Of a stretch of DNA of 64,000 bases, positions 21,790 to 32,670 are shown piece after piece. The stretch comes from Schistocephalus solidus (lineage: Eukaryota > Platyhelminthes > Cestoda > Diphyllobothriidea > Diphyllobothriidae), in the NCBI GenBank assembly GCA_017591395.1, contig WEDG01000373.1, forward strand, positions 1 to 64,000. The letters run 5' to 3'. Within the stretch, counting starts at the first letter, position 1; each line of letters opens with the position of its first letter. Both the position numbers and the translations under genes were made by a program. The notes beneath the pieces were generated by a model. That model was given only the letters and a program-made list of their open reading frames with translations. It was not told the origin of the DNA and ran no database searches.

Positions 21790-22570
21790 TTACCTTTTAG
21801 ACAATCCTAGGAGCAACTGGCCGGAACGGAGGACGGCGCTAGTCGCTCGGGAACTGGCGCGTTACAAGGTGGACATTGCTGCTCTCAGCGAGACCCGATT
21901 CTCTGAGCAGGGTCAGCTGGAGGAGGTGGGGCCGGCTACACCTTCTTCTGGAGCGGCCGGCCAAAGGAAGAGCGACGCGACGCTGGTGTTGCCTTTGCCA
22001 TCCGAAATGATATCGTGGGACGTCTGCCCTGTCTGCCGCAGGGTATCAATGATCGCCTGATGAGCCTCCGCCTGCCTCTTCGGGGAGACCAGTTCGCCAC
22101 CATCATCAGTGCCTACGCTCCCCCAATGACGTGCACTGATTCGGCGAAGGACAAATTCTACGAGGACTTGCACGCCTTGCTGGCGACTGTGCCAAAAGAG
22201 GACAAGTTAATTGTCCTTGGTGACTTCAATGCCCGCGTCGGGACGGACCACGCTGCCTGGCGGGGAGTGCTGGGTCCCCACGGTCTCGGTAGCTGCATAA
22301 CGATAACGGCCTCCTTCTTCTGCGCACGTGTGCGGAACACCAAATCTCCCTGCTGACCAACACCTTCTTCCGCCTTCCGACGCGGGAGAAGGCCACGTGG
22401 ATGCACCCTCGGTCGCGGCGCTGGCATCTGCTGAACTATGTTCTCGTCCGGAGGCGAGATCGCCAGGACGTGCTGGTAACCAAGGTGATCCGCGATGCCG
22501 ATGGTTGGACAGATCACCGCCTCGTCATCTCCCAGATGAGGCTCCGACACAACCGACGAAGGCCCCAAGG
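21790..22570 (+). pseudogene. APE-type endonuclease domain of LINE copy 2 (frameshifted)
   Basis: Apurinic/apyrimidinic-like endonucleases nick target DNA to start target-primed reverse transcription. The readable blocks are '[19 protein letters not shown]' (catalytic Glu, about 21,870-21,930), '[19 protein letters not shown]', '[19 protein letters not shown]' (Asp/Asn motif, about 22,205-22,260) and the terminal 'GWTDHRLVISQMRLR' (Asp-His motif, about 22,504-22,548). The parts lie in different frames (22,015-22,356 and 22,401-22,826), and there is another frameshift near 21,930. The initiator Met seen in copy 3 (32,671) is not preserved here. Confidence 0.82.
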
Positions 22571-23801
22571 TAAGAGCCGCCATGTAAAGTTCAAATACTC
22601 TTTTATTAAATTTGCCTGCTCACTGTTTAATTTCAGAAACAAAATAACCGGGAAACTGGAGGACCTGCATGCTCCAGATGATAACGCTACCGTGGAGACA
22701 CGATGGTGTCAACTGCGAAATGTCATCCATTCCACCACCCTCGATGTACTCGGACGCGCACGCCGTCGACACCAGGACTGGTTTGACGACAATGACTCCG
22801 ACATCAGCAACTTACTCGCGGAGTAGAATGGACTACACAAAGCCTAACTGGACCTTCGGACTGACGCCACCAAAGCAGCCTTTTTGAGATGCCGGCGCCT
22901 TGTACAACAACGGCTGCGGGAGATGCAGGATGCCTGGATGATCCGAAAAGCTGAGGAAATCCAGGGGTATGCGGACCGCAATGAAATTAAAAACGTTTTT
23001 AAAGCCATCAGGGACATCTACGGCCCGTGTATCAAGGGGTCCGCACCGCTGCTCAGCTCTGACGGCACAACACTGCTTACAGAGAAATCGCAAATTCTAA
23101 AGCGCTGGGCCGAGCACTTCAGAAGTGTCCTTAATTGCTCATCAGCCATCTCTAATGCTGCCATTGACCGGCTCCCTCAAGTGGACACGAACAATGACCT
23201 GTATCTGCCGCCTTCCTTACCAGAAACTATCCGGGCCGTGCAGCAGATTTCCAGCGGTAAAGCACCGGGATCCGACGCAATCCCACCTGAAGTCTACAAG
23301 CACGGTGGGCCACGGCTGATGGCAGAACTCACAACACTCTTCCAGGAGATGTGGCGCCAAAGACAAGTTCCTCAGGATTTCAAAGACGCGACCATCGTCC
23401 ATCTCTACAAACGGAAGGGGAACCGGCAACTCTGTGATAATCACAGAGGCATCTCGTTGCTCAACATCGCGGGGAAGATCTTCGCCCGTGTCTTTAACAA
23501 TCGTCTTAACGGTCACCTAGAGCAGGGCCTGCTCCTGGAAAGCCAATGTGGCTTCTGCCGACATCGCGGAACAACCGATATGATCTTTGCCGCCTGCCAG
23601 CTACAAGAGAAGTGTCAGGAGATGCGAACTCACCTATACACTACCTTCGTGGATCTAACGGAAGCCTTTGACACGGTGAATCGTGACGGACTGTGGAAAG
23701 GCATGCAGAAATTTGGTTGTCCTGAGCGGTTCACGCACATGGTGCGTCAGCTTCATGACGGGATGACGGCGTGCGTCACTGACAACGGGACGGTATCCTG
23801 A
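22401..23801 (+). pseudogene. RT N-terminal half of LINE copy 2
   Basis: The frame reads from the endonuclease end into the linker 'TRWCQLRNVIHSTTLDVLG' and hits TAG at 22,824-22,826 (AAG in copy 3). Reading resumes at 22,884-23,801: 'EEIQGYADRNEIKNVFKA', RT motif 1 'SSGKAPGSDAIPPEVYKHG', 'NHRGISLLNIAGKIFARV', 'QCGFCRHRGTTDMIFA' and motif [13 protein letters not shown] (23,646-23,681). It stops at 23,799-23,801 because one extra T (about 23,799) turns GTATCCGAAG into GTATCCTGAAG. One nonsense change and one indel separate this half from an open frame. Confidence 0.85.
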
Positions 23802-23811
23802 AGCATTCCTA

Positions 23812-25062
23812 GTGACCAACGGAGTGAAGCAGGACTGCGTACTGGCTCCCACCCTCTTCAGTCTCATGTTCTCGGCTATGCTGCTGGACGCATACCGTGA
23901 TGAGCAGCCTGGTATCCGCATCGAGTACAGAACTGACGGGCACCTTCTCAACAGTCGGCGTATGCAGGCTCCAACGCGCATGTCTACGACTACAGTCCAT
24001 GACTTGCTCTTCGCGGACGACTGCGCCCTCAACACCGTGACGGAGGAGGACATGCAAAGGAGCATGGACCGCTTCGCCGCAGGCTGCGCCGATTTTCGAT
24101 TAACAATCAGTACAGCCAAAACAGTTGTCATGCGCCAGCCTCTACCCAGCGCGGAATACAATGTTCCTCGAATCAATGTCAACGGTGCTCAACTCAAAAA
24201 CGTGGAGACCTTCGCTTATCTAGGAAGCACACTGTCGTGCAACACGAGAATCGATGACGAGGTTGCCCAACGGATCTCCGAAGTCAGTCAGGCTTTCGGC
24301 CGGCTGCAGGCCTCCATGTGGAATCGCCACGGTATTCACCTGAACAGCAAACTGAAGATGTACAAGGCCGTTGTCTTGTCAACACTCCTTTATGGAGCGG
24401 AAACCTGGATCGTCTACTCGAACCAAGCCAGGAAGCTGAATCACTTTCATCTCAGCTGCCTCCGCAGAATACTGAAGCTGAGATGGCAAGACAGGATCCC
24501 GGACACGGAAGTCCTGGAGCGGACCGGAATCCTCAGCATCCATGCCATGCTGAGGCAAGTGCAACTGCGATGGAGCGGCCACCTGGTAAGAATGGACGAC
24601 GAGCGACTACACAAACGACTTTTCTACGGTGATGTCGCTACGGGTTCTCGCCGGCAGGGAGGTCAAAAACGACGCTACAAGGACACTTTGAAGAAATCGC
24701 TGAAGCAGCTGCAAATCAACTCGGCGACCTGGGAGGACCTCGCCCAGGATAGACCGGCATGGAGAAGATCAGTGAAGACTGGTTCAGCAATCTATGAGGC
24801 CAACCGGATCGCCGCCGCCAAGACCAAAAGAGTGGCACGAAAGTCACCAGCGCCCCGGACCAACACCGCCAATGCCCAGGCCCTGCCAACATGCCCGCAC
24901 TGTCAACGCATCTTCCGCGCGCGAATCGGCCTGGTTGGACATCTTCGGACGCAATGCACCAACAATCCGACAATTCCAATTTCTACGTCAAATTCTGCCA
25001 ATTCTCCTTCTGACTCCTCCACCTCACTCCTGGCGTCAATTCCATTACTCCCACCATCATAG
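23812..25062 (+). pseudogene. RT catalytic C-half plus first zinc finger of LINE copy 2 (416 residues open)
   Basis: The frame opens just after the indel. Motif B reads '[15 protein letters not shown]' (the usual Gly of GVKQGC is Asp here). Motif C is [11 protein letters not shown] (24,001-24,033), with the catalytic Asp pair intact. '[19 protein letters not shown]' and the thumb/connection region follow. After the '[18 protein letters not shown]' linker comes a complete finger [22 protein letters not shown] at about 24,892-24,957. The ORF then ends in a Ser/Pro-rich stretch at 25,062, where other fingers lie in shifted frames. Confidence 0.87.
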
Positions 25063-25149
25063 ACGCCACATCCATTTACTCATCGCCTGTTACCCCCACC
25101 ACCGCAACCACCACCGCCTTCGCCTTCACTACCACCACCACCACCACCA

Positions 25150-25800
25150 TCAGCGATGGGGAATCTCTCCTAAGCTGTACTCAATGCGACCGCACATTCA
25201 CCTCACGCATCAGCCTGGTCGGTCACTTGCGAATACATCGTACAGAGACCGGTGAGCCAGTGCCTGGAACACCATCACACAGAGGGAGATCGCCGCCTCC
25301 ACTGCCCTCACTGTCCTCGCGCATTCACTCATCGCATGGGCCTATTCGGTCACATGCGCATCCATGACAGCGGAATACACCACAATGCCGACAACACCGA
25401 TACACCATGCACACCCTCCGCTCCTGCCATTCGTAGCGCCCCTGACACCCCCACTACCATGAATGACATCACCCCAGCCTCTACCGATTTCTCCTGCCCA
25501 CACTGCGCCCGCAACTTCAACTCACGCATCGGCCTGGTCGGTCACCTGCGAATCCATCGCACGGAGGCTGGTGAACCAGTGCCTGGGGCTCCGACATACA
25601 GTCGACGCGCCCGCCTTCACTGCCCTCACTGCTCCCGCACATTTACACACCGCATGGGCCTATTAGGGACACATGCGCCTCCACGACAACCACCGGTAAA
25701 CCACCGGAGGCTAAGCTACATCAGCGCACACTACCTACACCAATGCATAGACAACAGCCTCACAATCACCATTTACCAGAGTATATCACGGTTTCCCTAG
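25150..25800 (+). pseudogene. C2H2 zinc-finger cluster of LINE copy 2
   Basis: Finger-like units follow one another. They begin with CTQCDRTFTSRISLVGHLRIH (about 25,178-25,240). The next is CPHCPRAFTHRMGLFGHMRIH (about 25,303-25,365), and then [21 protein letters not shown] (about 25,495-25,557). The last is CPHCSRTFTHRMGLLG (about 25,621-25,668), whose final His pair is disrupted by a one-base change in frame. Each complete unit is C-x2-C-x12-H-x3-H with the linker 'RTETGEPVPG'/'RTEAGEPVPG', unlike the common TGEKPY linker. C2H2 fingers downstream of an RT domain are the defining oddity of this family. Confidence 0.82.
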
Positions 25801-27260
25801 AAACCGTGGCTGAGAATCTGCCAATCTGACGCTTCCACCAGACCACGCCGTCGGCTCAGTGTATGTGCTGTGTGTGTCGAGTGGCTGACCAGTTGACTGG
25901 GAGTCAGATGGCAATGGCTGCTCCATATCCCCTGAGTTAGTGAATCCTGGTGTGTGCGTTATGGGGCCAGGTCGTGCTGTGGCGCGCGAAGACGGTACGC
26001 CGATCCGTCAGCCAATGCGCCCACTCCACATCAGGCAACTGACTGGCTTGGACAGTGTCTGATGGTGGGGGTGGGGAAAGAGTGAGGTTGACAGCTCAGC
26101 GCATATTTCTCACTATAAACAATCTGACGCACTTGAAACTATCACGGTGCGCTAAAAGCCGTGGCTTGGAAGGTTGCCATCTGACGGGATAACTCGGACC
26201 GCGTGGTCAGCCCAATGTGTGTTTTGTGTGGAGTGACTGACTGGCGGACTGAGAGTCAGGCTGCAATGGCTCCTTCTTAATGTGGTCTTTATGGCACTCC
26301 CACTCTGTGGGATCCGAGCCAGGTGTGGTGGTACGCCCAGGGGCGGCTCCGGCTGCGCCAGCCACCTGCGACCTCTCTCATCTCCGGTCTTCTTGCCTGT
26401 GTCGTAAGACCGGGCTCAGGTGGGGAAGGAGAAGAGAGTGCGGTAACGTTGAGTGCCGCGGTTGGAAGGTTGCCAACTGACAATTACACTCAGACCTCGC
26501 AGTTAGTCCAATGTGTCTTGTGTGGAGTGGTTGACTGGTGGTCTGAGAGTCAGGCTGCGATGGCTCCTTCTTAACGTAACCTCTGGCTATCTCAAACATG
26601 TGAAATGTAAGCCGTTCAACCCCTGTTGTGTGAAATCCTGGTGCTTGTGTTTCGGGGGCCAGGTCGTGTACGTAGTACACGTAGACGAGGTCACCAGCAG
26701 CTGCGCCTGCTTCCGCATCAGACAACTGACCGGCTCGGACAGTGGTCTGATTGTGGGGGTGGGGAGAGAGTGAGGTCGAGAGCTCAGCTTATTTTCCTCA
26801 CTATAAACAATCTGACGCGCTTGAAACTATCACGGTGCGCTAAAAGCCGTGGCTTGGAAGGTTGCCAACTGACGGGATAACTCGGACCACGTGGTCAGCC
26901 CAATGTGCGTTTTGTGTGGAGTGGCTGACTGGCGGACTGAGAGTTAGGTTGTAATGGCTCCTTCTTAATGTGGCCTTTATGGCACTCCCACTCCGTGGGA
27001 TCCGAGCCAGGTGTGGTGGCACGCCCAGGGGCGGCTCCGGCCGCGCCAGCCACATGCGCCCTCTCCCATCTCCGGTCTTCTTGACTCTGTCTTGACACCG
27101 GGCTCAGGTGGGGGAGGAGGAGAGAGTGCGGTAGCTGCAGCGCAAGGCTACTATCACTTAAAACTAATTCACGCGCAAGTAACCGTCCCTGCACCACCTG
27201 GTGTGGAGCATACGGTGGACCTCGTCGAAATCGACGGTCGAACTGTCGTCGTCGTCGGAA
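25785..27260 (+). repeat. Four-module 3'UTR of LINE copy 2
   Basis: The modules start near 25,785 (TATCACGGTTTCCCTAGAAACCGTGG), 26,139 (CTATCACGGTGCGCTAAAAGCCGTGG), 26,455 (short form, GCCGCGGTTGGAAGGTTGCC) and 26,826 (CTATCACGGTGCGCTAAAAGCCGTGG). Each is about 315-435 bp and shares the GGAAGGTTGCC, GAGTGGCTGACTGGCGG and GAGAGTCAGGCTGC blocks. Most end in CACTATAAACAATCTGACGCGC. The CACGG/CCGTG arms can pair at the start of three modules. Confidence 0.82.
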
Positions 27261-27529
27261 CTGGCAGCTTCAATGGATCGGCTTCTCCAAAATTAAAGAA
27301 ATCGGCATCGATCATTCCATCTGGTCCTTCCAAAACTAATGATATCCATATTTACAACTGTTGGATTATTTTATGAAATTTTAACCAAAATTGTAAAATA
27401 TCCCTTTCGATTCGAAATAATTACTTAGGTGGGGCATTAATGTCGATTATTATGGAACGGAATACCAAGATTTTTAAGTCACAATAGGATGCCATCCTTT
27501 AAATGTACCTCTATTCGACCGCCTGTAGA

Positions 27530-28165
27530 GACTGCACTCAGTAAAAACTGACTACTTAAGTAGTATTATTTAAACACAGTTATTATTGATGCGCTTATAG
27601 ACTCAATATATCTGATAGAAAATTTGTGCAAAAATATCCATTTTTGTGCTTATTTTTGAAAGCAAATTACGTCTTCTTTAAATTTTGTACTTAAACAGGC
27701 CACCTACTGGATGGAAAAGGTTTTAAATTACGGGTTTGTAAGACCGGGAGATGTCCATTCGAAGTACATCCAATCTGTCTGCTTATTAATGCTTCTTTCA
27801 AAGTAAACAATTTAATTTACAAAATTTTAGTAGCCCTTTACAATTTCTTCTTCGTAGCATTTCGGAATGTATGATTTTACATGCACGGAAAGTAAGCGGC
27901 TTGAAGTTTGGAAACCCTAGTGGCAAGTGCAATAGCAGGTCAGTCTCAAAATTACTCGTTCATTGAAAACTTTCCCGAAACCGAAAACTACCCTTTCGTT
28001 GGGTATAAAATGTTAAGAAGACGTCACTCGCTTCCAAATGAGTACAAGCAATGATATTTTGCCCATGTTTTCTATAAAATAAATTTGAATTTTTAAGGAC
28101 ATCGAAGATCAATGAACAAATCCCTGCTGCTTTTATAGTCATCCTTTATAGAGTGTAGTTTTTGT
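27530..28165. mobile_element. Foldback/MITE-like inverted-repeat element, copy 2
   Basis: The left part ('ATAGAAAATTTGTGCAAAAA', 'TTACGTCTTCTTTAAATTTT', about 27,615-27,690) is mirrored at the right ('AAAATGTTAAGAAGACGTCA', 'GCCCATGTTTTCTATAAAAT', about 28,007-28,080). The outer ends 'GCACTCAGTAAAAACT' (27,535) and 'TAGAGTGTAGTTTTTGTCGG' (28,150) also correspond in inverted form. It shares these ends with the 6,640-7,170 element. No protein is encoded. Confidence 0.58.
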
Positions 28166-28169
28166 CGGT

Positions 28170-29385
28170 GATCGAAAAGAAGAGACGTTTAAGAACCGGC
28201 ATCAAAGTAATCTTATTTAAGAGGGAACATTTTACAGAATCTCCACAAACATTTCATGAGATAATCACTTCCTTTAATATAATGTCCTTTCATCGATCCC
28301 AAGGAGACCGTTGATTGTGCAGGAGTCGCATGTAGAGAAAAGAGTGGAAAGGAATGATACTCCCCAGCACAGTTCGGAGACTGGCATGACCTCCGAGAAA
28401 ATATCTAGGTCAGTCCATCCCCGTTTTCGCTGGCGCTGTAGTCTACTAATTTTGCCGTTCTGTCCGTCTCACGCGCCCTGTCAATTCGCCGCTGGGGCCG
28501 TGCGAGAGCCAATCGGCGCTGTTTTCTTTGCTGATTGACTGCAGGCGATAAAGCACACACGCTTGACCTTGGCTGACAAATTTGTCTGACTGAAAGTACT
28601 TGCTGAGTTGCGTGTAAACTCCCGCACCTCAGTAATACTTGTCAATATAACTGGCTTCTCTGCCTTCTGCATTGGGGACCTTACAGCTGCCGACCGTCGT
28701 AGCACGACAGAACCATAGCTGTTTGTATGACTTACACGTGGAGGCTACCGGTAACCTCCTTGAAGGCGTCAAAAGCTGCCAATTTCCTTTGGACGACAGA
28801 TGAAGCCTTTCCTCTGACAGTAGCGCTGTATAAATCTCACTGCTTTCTTGTGAGCGGTGTATCATTTATTAGGTAAGTAGTTCTGCAGCAAGATGCCTTT
28901 TATCTTTCCACAGAAAACCGAAGGCTGATTGCGATTATTTGGCTCGAATGGTGCTCTGAGATTAAATTCTGTTGGAAATAATTGAAACAAGATGGGCTAT
29001 CAATTAACACCAATCGATAGGCGAATAATTCGAAGGGATAACTTCAGGATGGTAGTTAGGTATCTCTGTAGGATATAAAGTGTTAAAAATCTAGCCTAGA
29101 AATCACGTTGAAGAACCTACGTTTTGCATAATTGTTTGATTTGCCATTCTACGAGGACCGCAACTATCGACAGACTCCACATTAACCTCACCGGATGGCA
29201 TGACAATAAGAATAGTCACCAACTTGTTTTTGTGTTACTCAACGGAACATACGTGGCATTTTCCAAAATTGTACGTTCTGCTGGATGGTGCACTCCAAAA
29301 TTGCATGAAACGTCTTATGGGGGTAATGGAGAAAGAATTCTTGTCATTACTGCAACACTGCTACTAGAGGGGGATAATAAGAGTG
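28170..29385. other. Unassigned intergenic DNA
   Basis: No gene was recognised. The overlapping short frames on both strands near 28,311-28,865 have no supporting motif. Confidence 0.4.
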
Positions 29386-29387
29386 CT

Positions 29388-29448
29388 TTTGGTGGTGGTG
29401 GTGGTGGTGGTGGTGGTGATAGTGATTGTGATAAGGATAGTGATTTTT
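29388..29448 (+). repeat. (GGT)n microsatellite with degenerate GAT tail
   Basis: A pure run of GGT units at about 29,390-29,419 passes into GATAGTGATTGTGATAAGG. It creates a poly-Gly/Asp reading frame that is not evidence of a gene. Confidence 0.85.
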
Positions 29449-29504
29449 GAGCCAAACGAGTTGCATCCCAGTTACGCTTGCACACAACTTAAGATTTTAA
29501 GACA

Positions 29505-29660
29505 CAGAATGAATGCCGACAAGAACCAGAGGAACCGGAGCGATCGTTTTTGACTTATTAATCTTCGTCAGCCAGCCCTTACCAAATCGCAAGTTTGGAT
29601 AACTCAGGATTCGAGCTTAAACACTTTGGTCATTGAACGTTAAGCCAGCAAGCCGCAAAC
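29505..29660 (-). mobile_element. Decayed SINE, minus strand
   Basis: 'AATGCCGACAAGAACCAGAG', 'TTATTAATCTTCGTCAGCCAG' and the tRNA-like part ('ATTCGAGC', 'CATTGAACGTTAAGCCA') follow the order of minus-strand SINE copies but are heavily mutated. Confidence 0.5.
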
Positions 29661-30935
29661 AGTTTATTGTGCAGTGTGCGTTTGGAAATATTTACTAGCT
29701 CAAAAGGAGCGTTCGCCGATATGGCTATATGCTCGTCCTTTTATGCAGATGCATTCTGTCAAATGTTCTACGGTTTCCTTTGGGTGCTCTGAATAAATTC
29801 GCCGAGACAAAATGGAAGAGGAATTTGACCACCGCCTATTCGCGGCTTTTTTCGTACCGCATATCTAAAATCTGCGTTAAATATTGTCATTTATTTTTTT
29901 GACTAAATTAATTTGTATCATAAAAATGTAATCTATCATTTTCAATTAGGACTAATAAATATGCGTGCCTGATTATAGGGCTACCACTATTAGTTTTCGC
30001 CTTTGAAAGGGTAACGATTGTGGGTATGTACACGCAGAGCTGTAAGTCATATATCTTGTATGGTAATGCAAGATGACCTTGAAAAAATAATTAAGTGTTT
30101 TGGCATTATAGTGGTGGTTGAAGATAAATCAGGTGTTGTTAGAAGGGCCGCAAATATTCGCAGATTTCAGCTGGTCCCTAACGCCCGTGAATACTGGGGA
30201 TTGGCTCTATAGCCACATCAGTGAAGGCAGCTTTTAAGGTTACCGTAGATAATACTGTTTTCACGGCCTAGCGAAGGATATCTAATGAACCCTACGCAAG
30301 AAGGGCAGTTAAGTAAACCAGTAAGTGGATAAAGATAATATTCAATGTATCCAACGACCTAACTGTGCAGCACGCAAGCGATGCGAAGTTTACATGCTGG
30401 AACGTCTGAGGATGTTAAGGATGACACACACCGTGGACTAGATCACCTGGAATAGTTTCCGGTCATGTAACGCTGGCACAATCAGTTAACACTTCGTCAA
30501 GCACACATGTATAGATCAAAGGAGTAAATAGGTTTATAGCGTAAATGATCTATGATAACGGTAGCAAATGGTAAAACAACAAAAGGGGCGTAGGAGGATA
30601 CAAAAGAATATGTAGGAACTGTACAGTCGATCGGTTTTGAGTGGGAGGTGGTCTTTAATGGTCAGTCAGATATCCGTGGCGAGTGCAGCGCTGTCGGCAA
30701 CTGCGGATGAGGGTCATGGAGATGCCGATGGTAAGGGATATGCCTGATAGGAACGAGAGTTATAACGAGGGGAGCTGTCAGCGGTAGGGAGAAAAGGAAC
30801 ACCGGCCATCTTCACAGACCAACGATTACACCTTTCTCATCCGGGATCCACGCGAAAAGTGTTCCCAGTCCATTCAAACAATTCTGTCGGTTTTGAGGTC
30901 CGTTACAATACAGGAAAGACAGAACACACTGGGAA
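29661..30935. other. Unassigned AT-rich intergenic DNA
   Basis: No gene, RNA or repeat family was recognised. Confidence 0.45.
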
Positions 30936-31225
30936 ATTTTGCGACACGCTAAAAAGTAACTGTTCAGAAGACTGGAAGTTGATGGGTTAGCACTGTTCGC
31001 ATTTGCAGCAAGGGTTTAGACCTCCATGACTCCTCCTCAATGTGACATTTACGGCATTGAAGACGGTCTCGGGTTGGGTTAAGGGTATTCGAGGCTACAG
31101 TCTCCTCCGCCTCTGCCCCGTTCCTGTTAAATTGACCCCCACAGAAACATTGGAACACTTTTGAAGAAAGAGTGAGTTTGGCGCTACGCATGTCCACTCC
31201 ACTATAAAAAAGTTAACGTGCAAGT
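30936..31225 (+). repeat. Highly diverged LINE 3'UTR-like fragment
   Basis: 'GACACGCTAAAAAGTAACTG', 'GACTCCTCCTCAATGTGACA', 'TTTACGGCATTGAAGACGGT' parallel the LINE 3'UTR core order (GCGCTAAAAGCCGTGG ... GGCTCCTTCTTAATGTGGCC ... TTTATGGCACTCCC). The similarity is weak and could be an older subfamily. Confidence 0.3.
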
Positions 31226-31744
31226 CGCCACTAGACTGCCTTTGGGGCAATGGCATCCGCGTTGCTTGCGTGGAAATTTTGGTGGTTGTTTCGATATCCA
31301 TAAAGTGTCCCTTGACATTGATGCGTGGATTTTGGACCGGCCATAACTTTTAACACTACCTCTCCCGTGATGTTTTGCCACATTAGCTTAGCATAAGTAA
31401 ACGCTGCGGCCCCACATCTAGGAAATTACCAAAGAAGTGAAACTGTGCCCTCCGCCGCCCTTCGAAACGCCTCCCTTTTGTACTTGCGCGAGGAAAGCAG
31501 AAGCCATGGTTACGTGGTAGTCGCCGCTTCAGTGGTAGTTTCAGTGGGAGGTCTTGGCCACTGCCGCACATGCGTGCAGCACGCCCCAGCGCAACGCATC
31601 ATTCCCTAGGATAAGAAAGCTGGCAACATTGACTTCTACAACGACCGGCTAGAAGTTTTGATTGAAAAGATTTTAGCTGAGGGGATAACTTCGTGCTCCA
31701 TTGGAACAAGGACTAGATCACAATGCTTCCCTCATCCTATATAT

Positions 31745-32115
31745 CTCAGGATATCGGTCACTACTGTTAGCTCGGAGCTCACGTGTGCGTGTGCGTGTGC
31801 CCCCTAAACGTGCCACGTGGGTGATGCGTTGGACCAACATGGGGGCCAGATCAGGGCATGGCCCCATGAGGGGTGTGGTGGCATGCCTTGAGGTGGCTAG
31901 GGCCTAGGGGCCCCAGCTGCGCCAGTCACCTGTGCCCTCTCCCATCTCCGGTTTTCTTGACTCTGTCATGACACCGGGCTCAAGTGAGGGAGGAAGAGAG
32001 TGCGCTAGCTGCAGCGCAAGGCTTCTAGCAATTAATCCACGCGCAAGTCAGCGTCCCTGCACCACCATGATGAGGAGTATACGGTGGACATTGTAAAACT
32101 ACGACGGTCGAAATG
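31745..32115 (+). mobile_element. LINE 3'UTR tail fragment, head-to-tail with copy 3
   Basis: The terminal module text runs from about 31,820 ('GATGCGTTGGACCAACATGG', 'CCAGCTGCGCCAGTCACCTG', 'ACTCTGTCATGACACCGGGC') to the family 3' terminus (TATACGGTGGACATTG...CGACGGTCGAAATGTCGTG, about 32,079-32,118). The next element's 5'UTR begins within about 20 bp. Confidence 0.72.
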
Positions 32116-32670
32116 TCGTGTGCGTGTGGAGGTGGTGTTGGGGTACTAGGTAGAGGGAGCATCATGCAGCTAGCATTTGGTCGTTCCATTTGTCTCGCGA
32201 AGGTGGTGAATGCTCTTGTGGCCGCCTCTAACTTGTACCAAACTCTCACCTATGGCTCCTCGTAGCTGGGCTCTTCCTACCAGCCACGGCAGCCCGGGCA
32301 CCCGTAACGAACGACGGGCTAAACCAGGTGAGGGTATCAGGAGCTCTGTGTGCCTCCACACCCGGTATGTCTGACTCCCCAACTTCCCACCTCCCCCTCT
32401 CAAAAAGTCATAATGTGGTGGTGACAGCAACCCCGTAGGCGGCCCAGGCTAACTCGGGTCGTTTGGCAGCCGTCTGGGATGCATGCCGCCGCACCGAGGA
32501 AGGGGCTAGAAAAGGTGCCCTAAATAAATGCCTTGTCTCACATCTTCTGCAGCCGGTCGCGGCTCACAGATCGCAAAATACGTGGTCGGTAAAACTCAAA
32601 CAAACAACAATACCACCGTCCCCATCCCCCGTGCCATACCCTCCGGGATGCTCAGGTGCGTTCGCTCACA

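Larger units (their letters stand above)
21165..27260 (+). mobile_element. LINE copy 2: near full-length non-LTR retrotransposon
   Basis: This is the only copy with all regions in order: 5'UTR (about 21,165-21,785), apurinic-type endonuclease (about 21,790-22,560), RT (about 22,830-24,690), C2H2 zinc-finger tail (about 24,690-25,690) and a four-module 3'UTR (25,785-27,260). It ends with CGACGGTCGAACTGTCG followed by GTC repeats. A full-length SINE lies just upstream. The coding region is broken by a nonsense codon and several indels, so it is not autonomous as written. Confidence 0.9.

Noticed and set aside
22571..22633. Possible intron between endonuclease and RT in LINE copy 2 (GTAAGAG ... 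TTTAATTTCAG, also at 33,473-33,535)
   Set aside because: The frame reads straight through it, and from memory its length fits the linker found in related proteins ('GKSRHVKFKYSF...NFRNKI'). The splice-like ends are most simply coincidental.
23655..24182. Long minus-strand ORF repeated opposite each RT (also 34,368-34,916, 34,784-35,041 and 57,423-57,671 equivalents)
   Set aside because: It is conserved only because it is the antisense shadow of the RT frame. It has no motif or start context of its own.
29124..29450. 108-residue ORF with a poly-Gly end
   Set aside because: The open frame depends on a (GGT)n microsatellite and the N-terminal part resembles no family I recognise.
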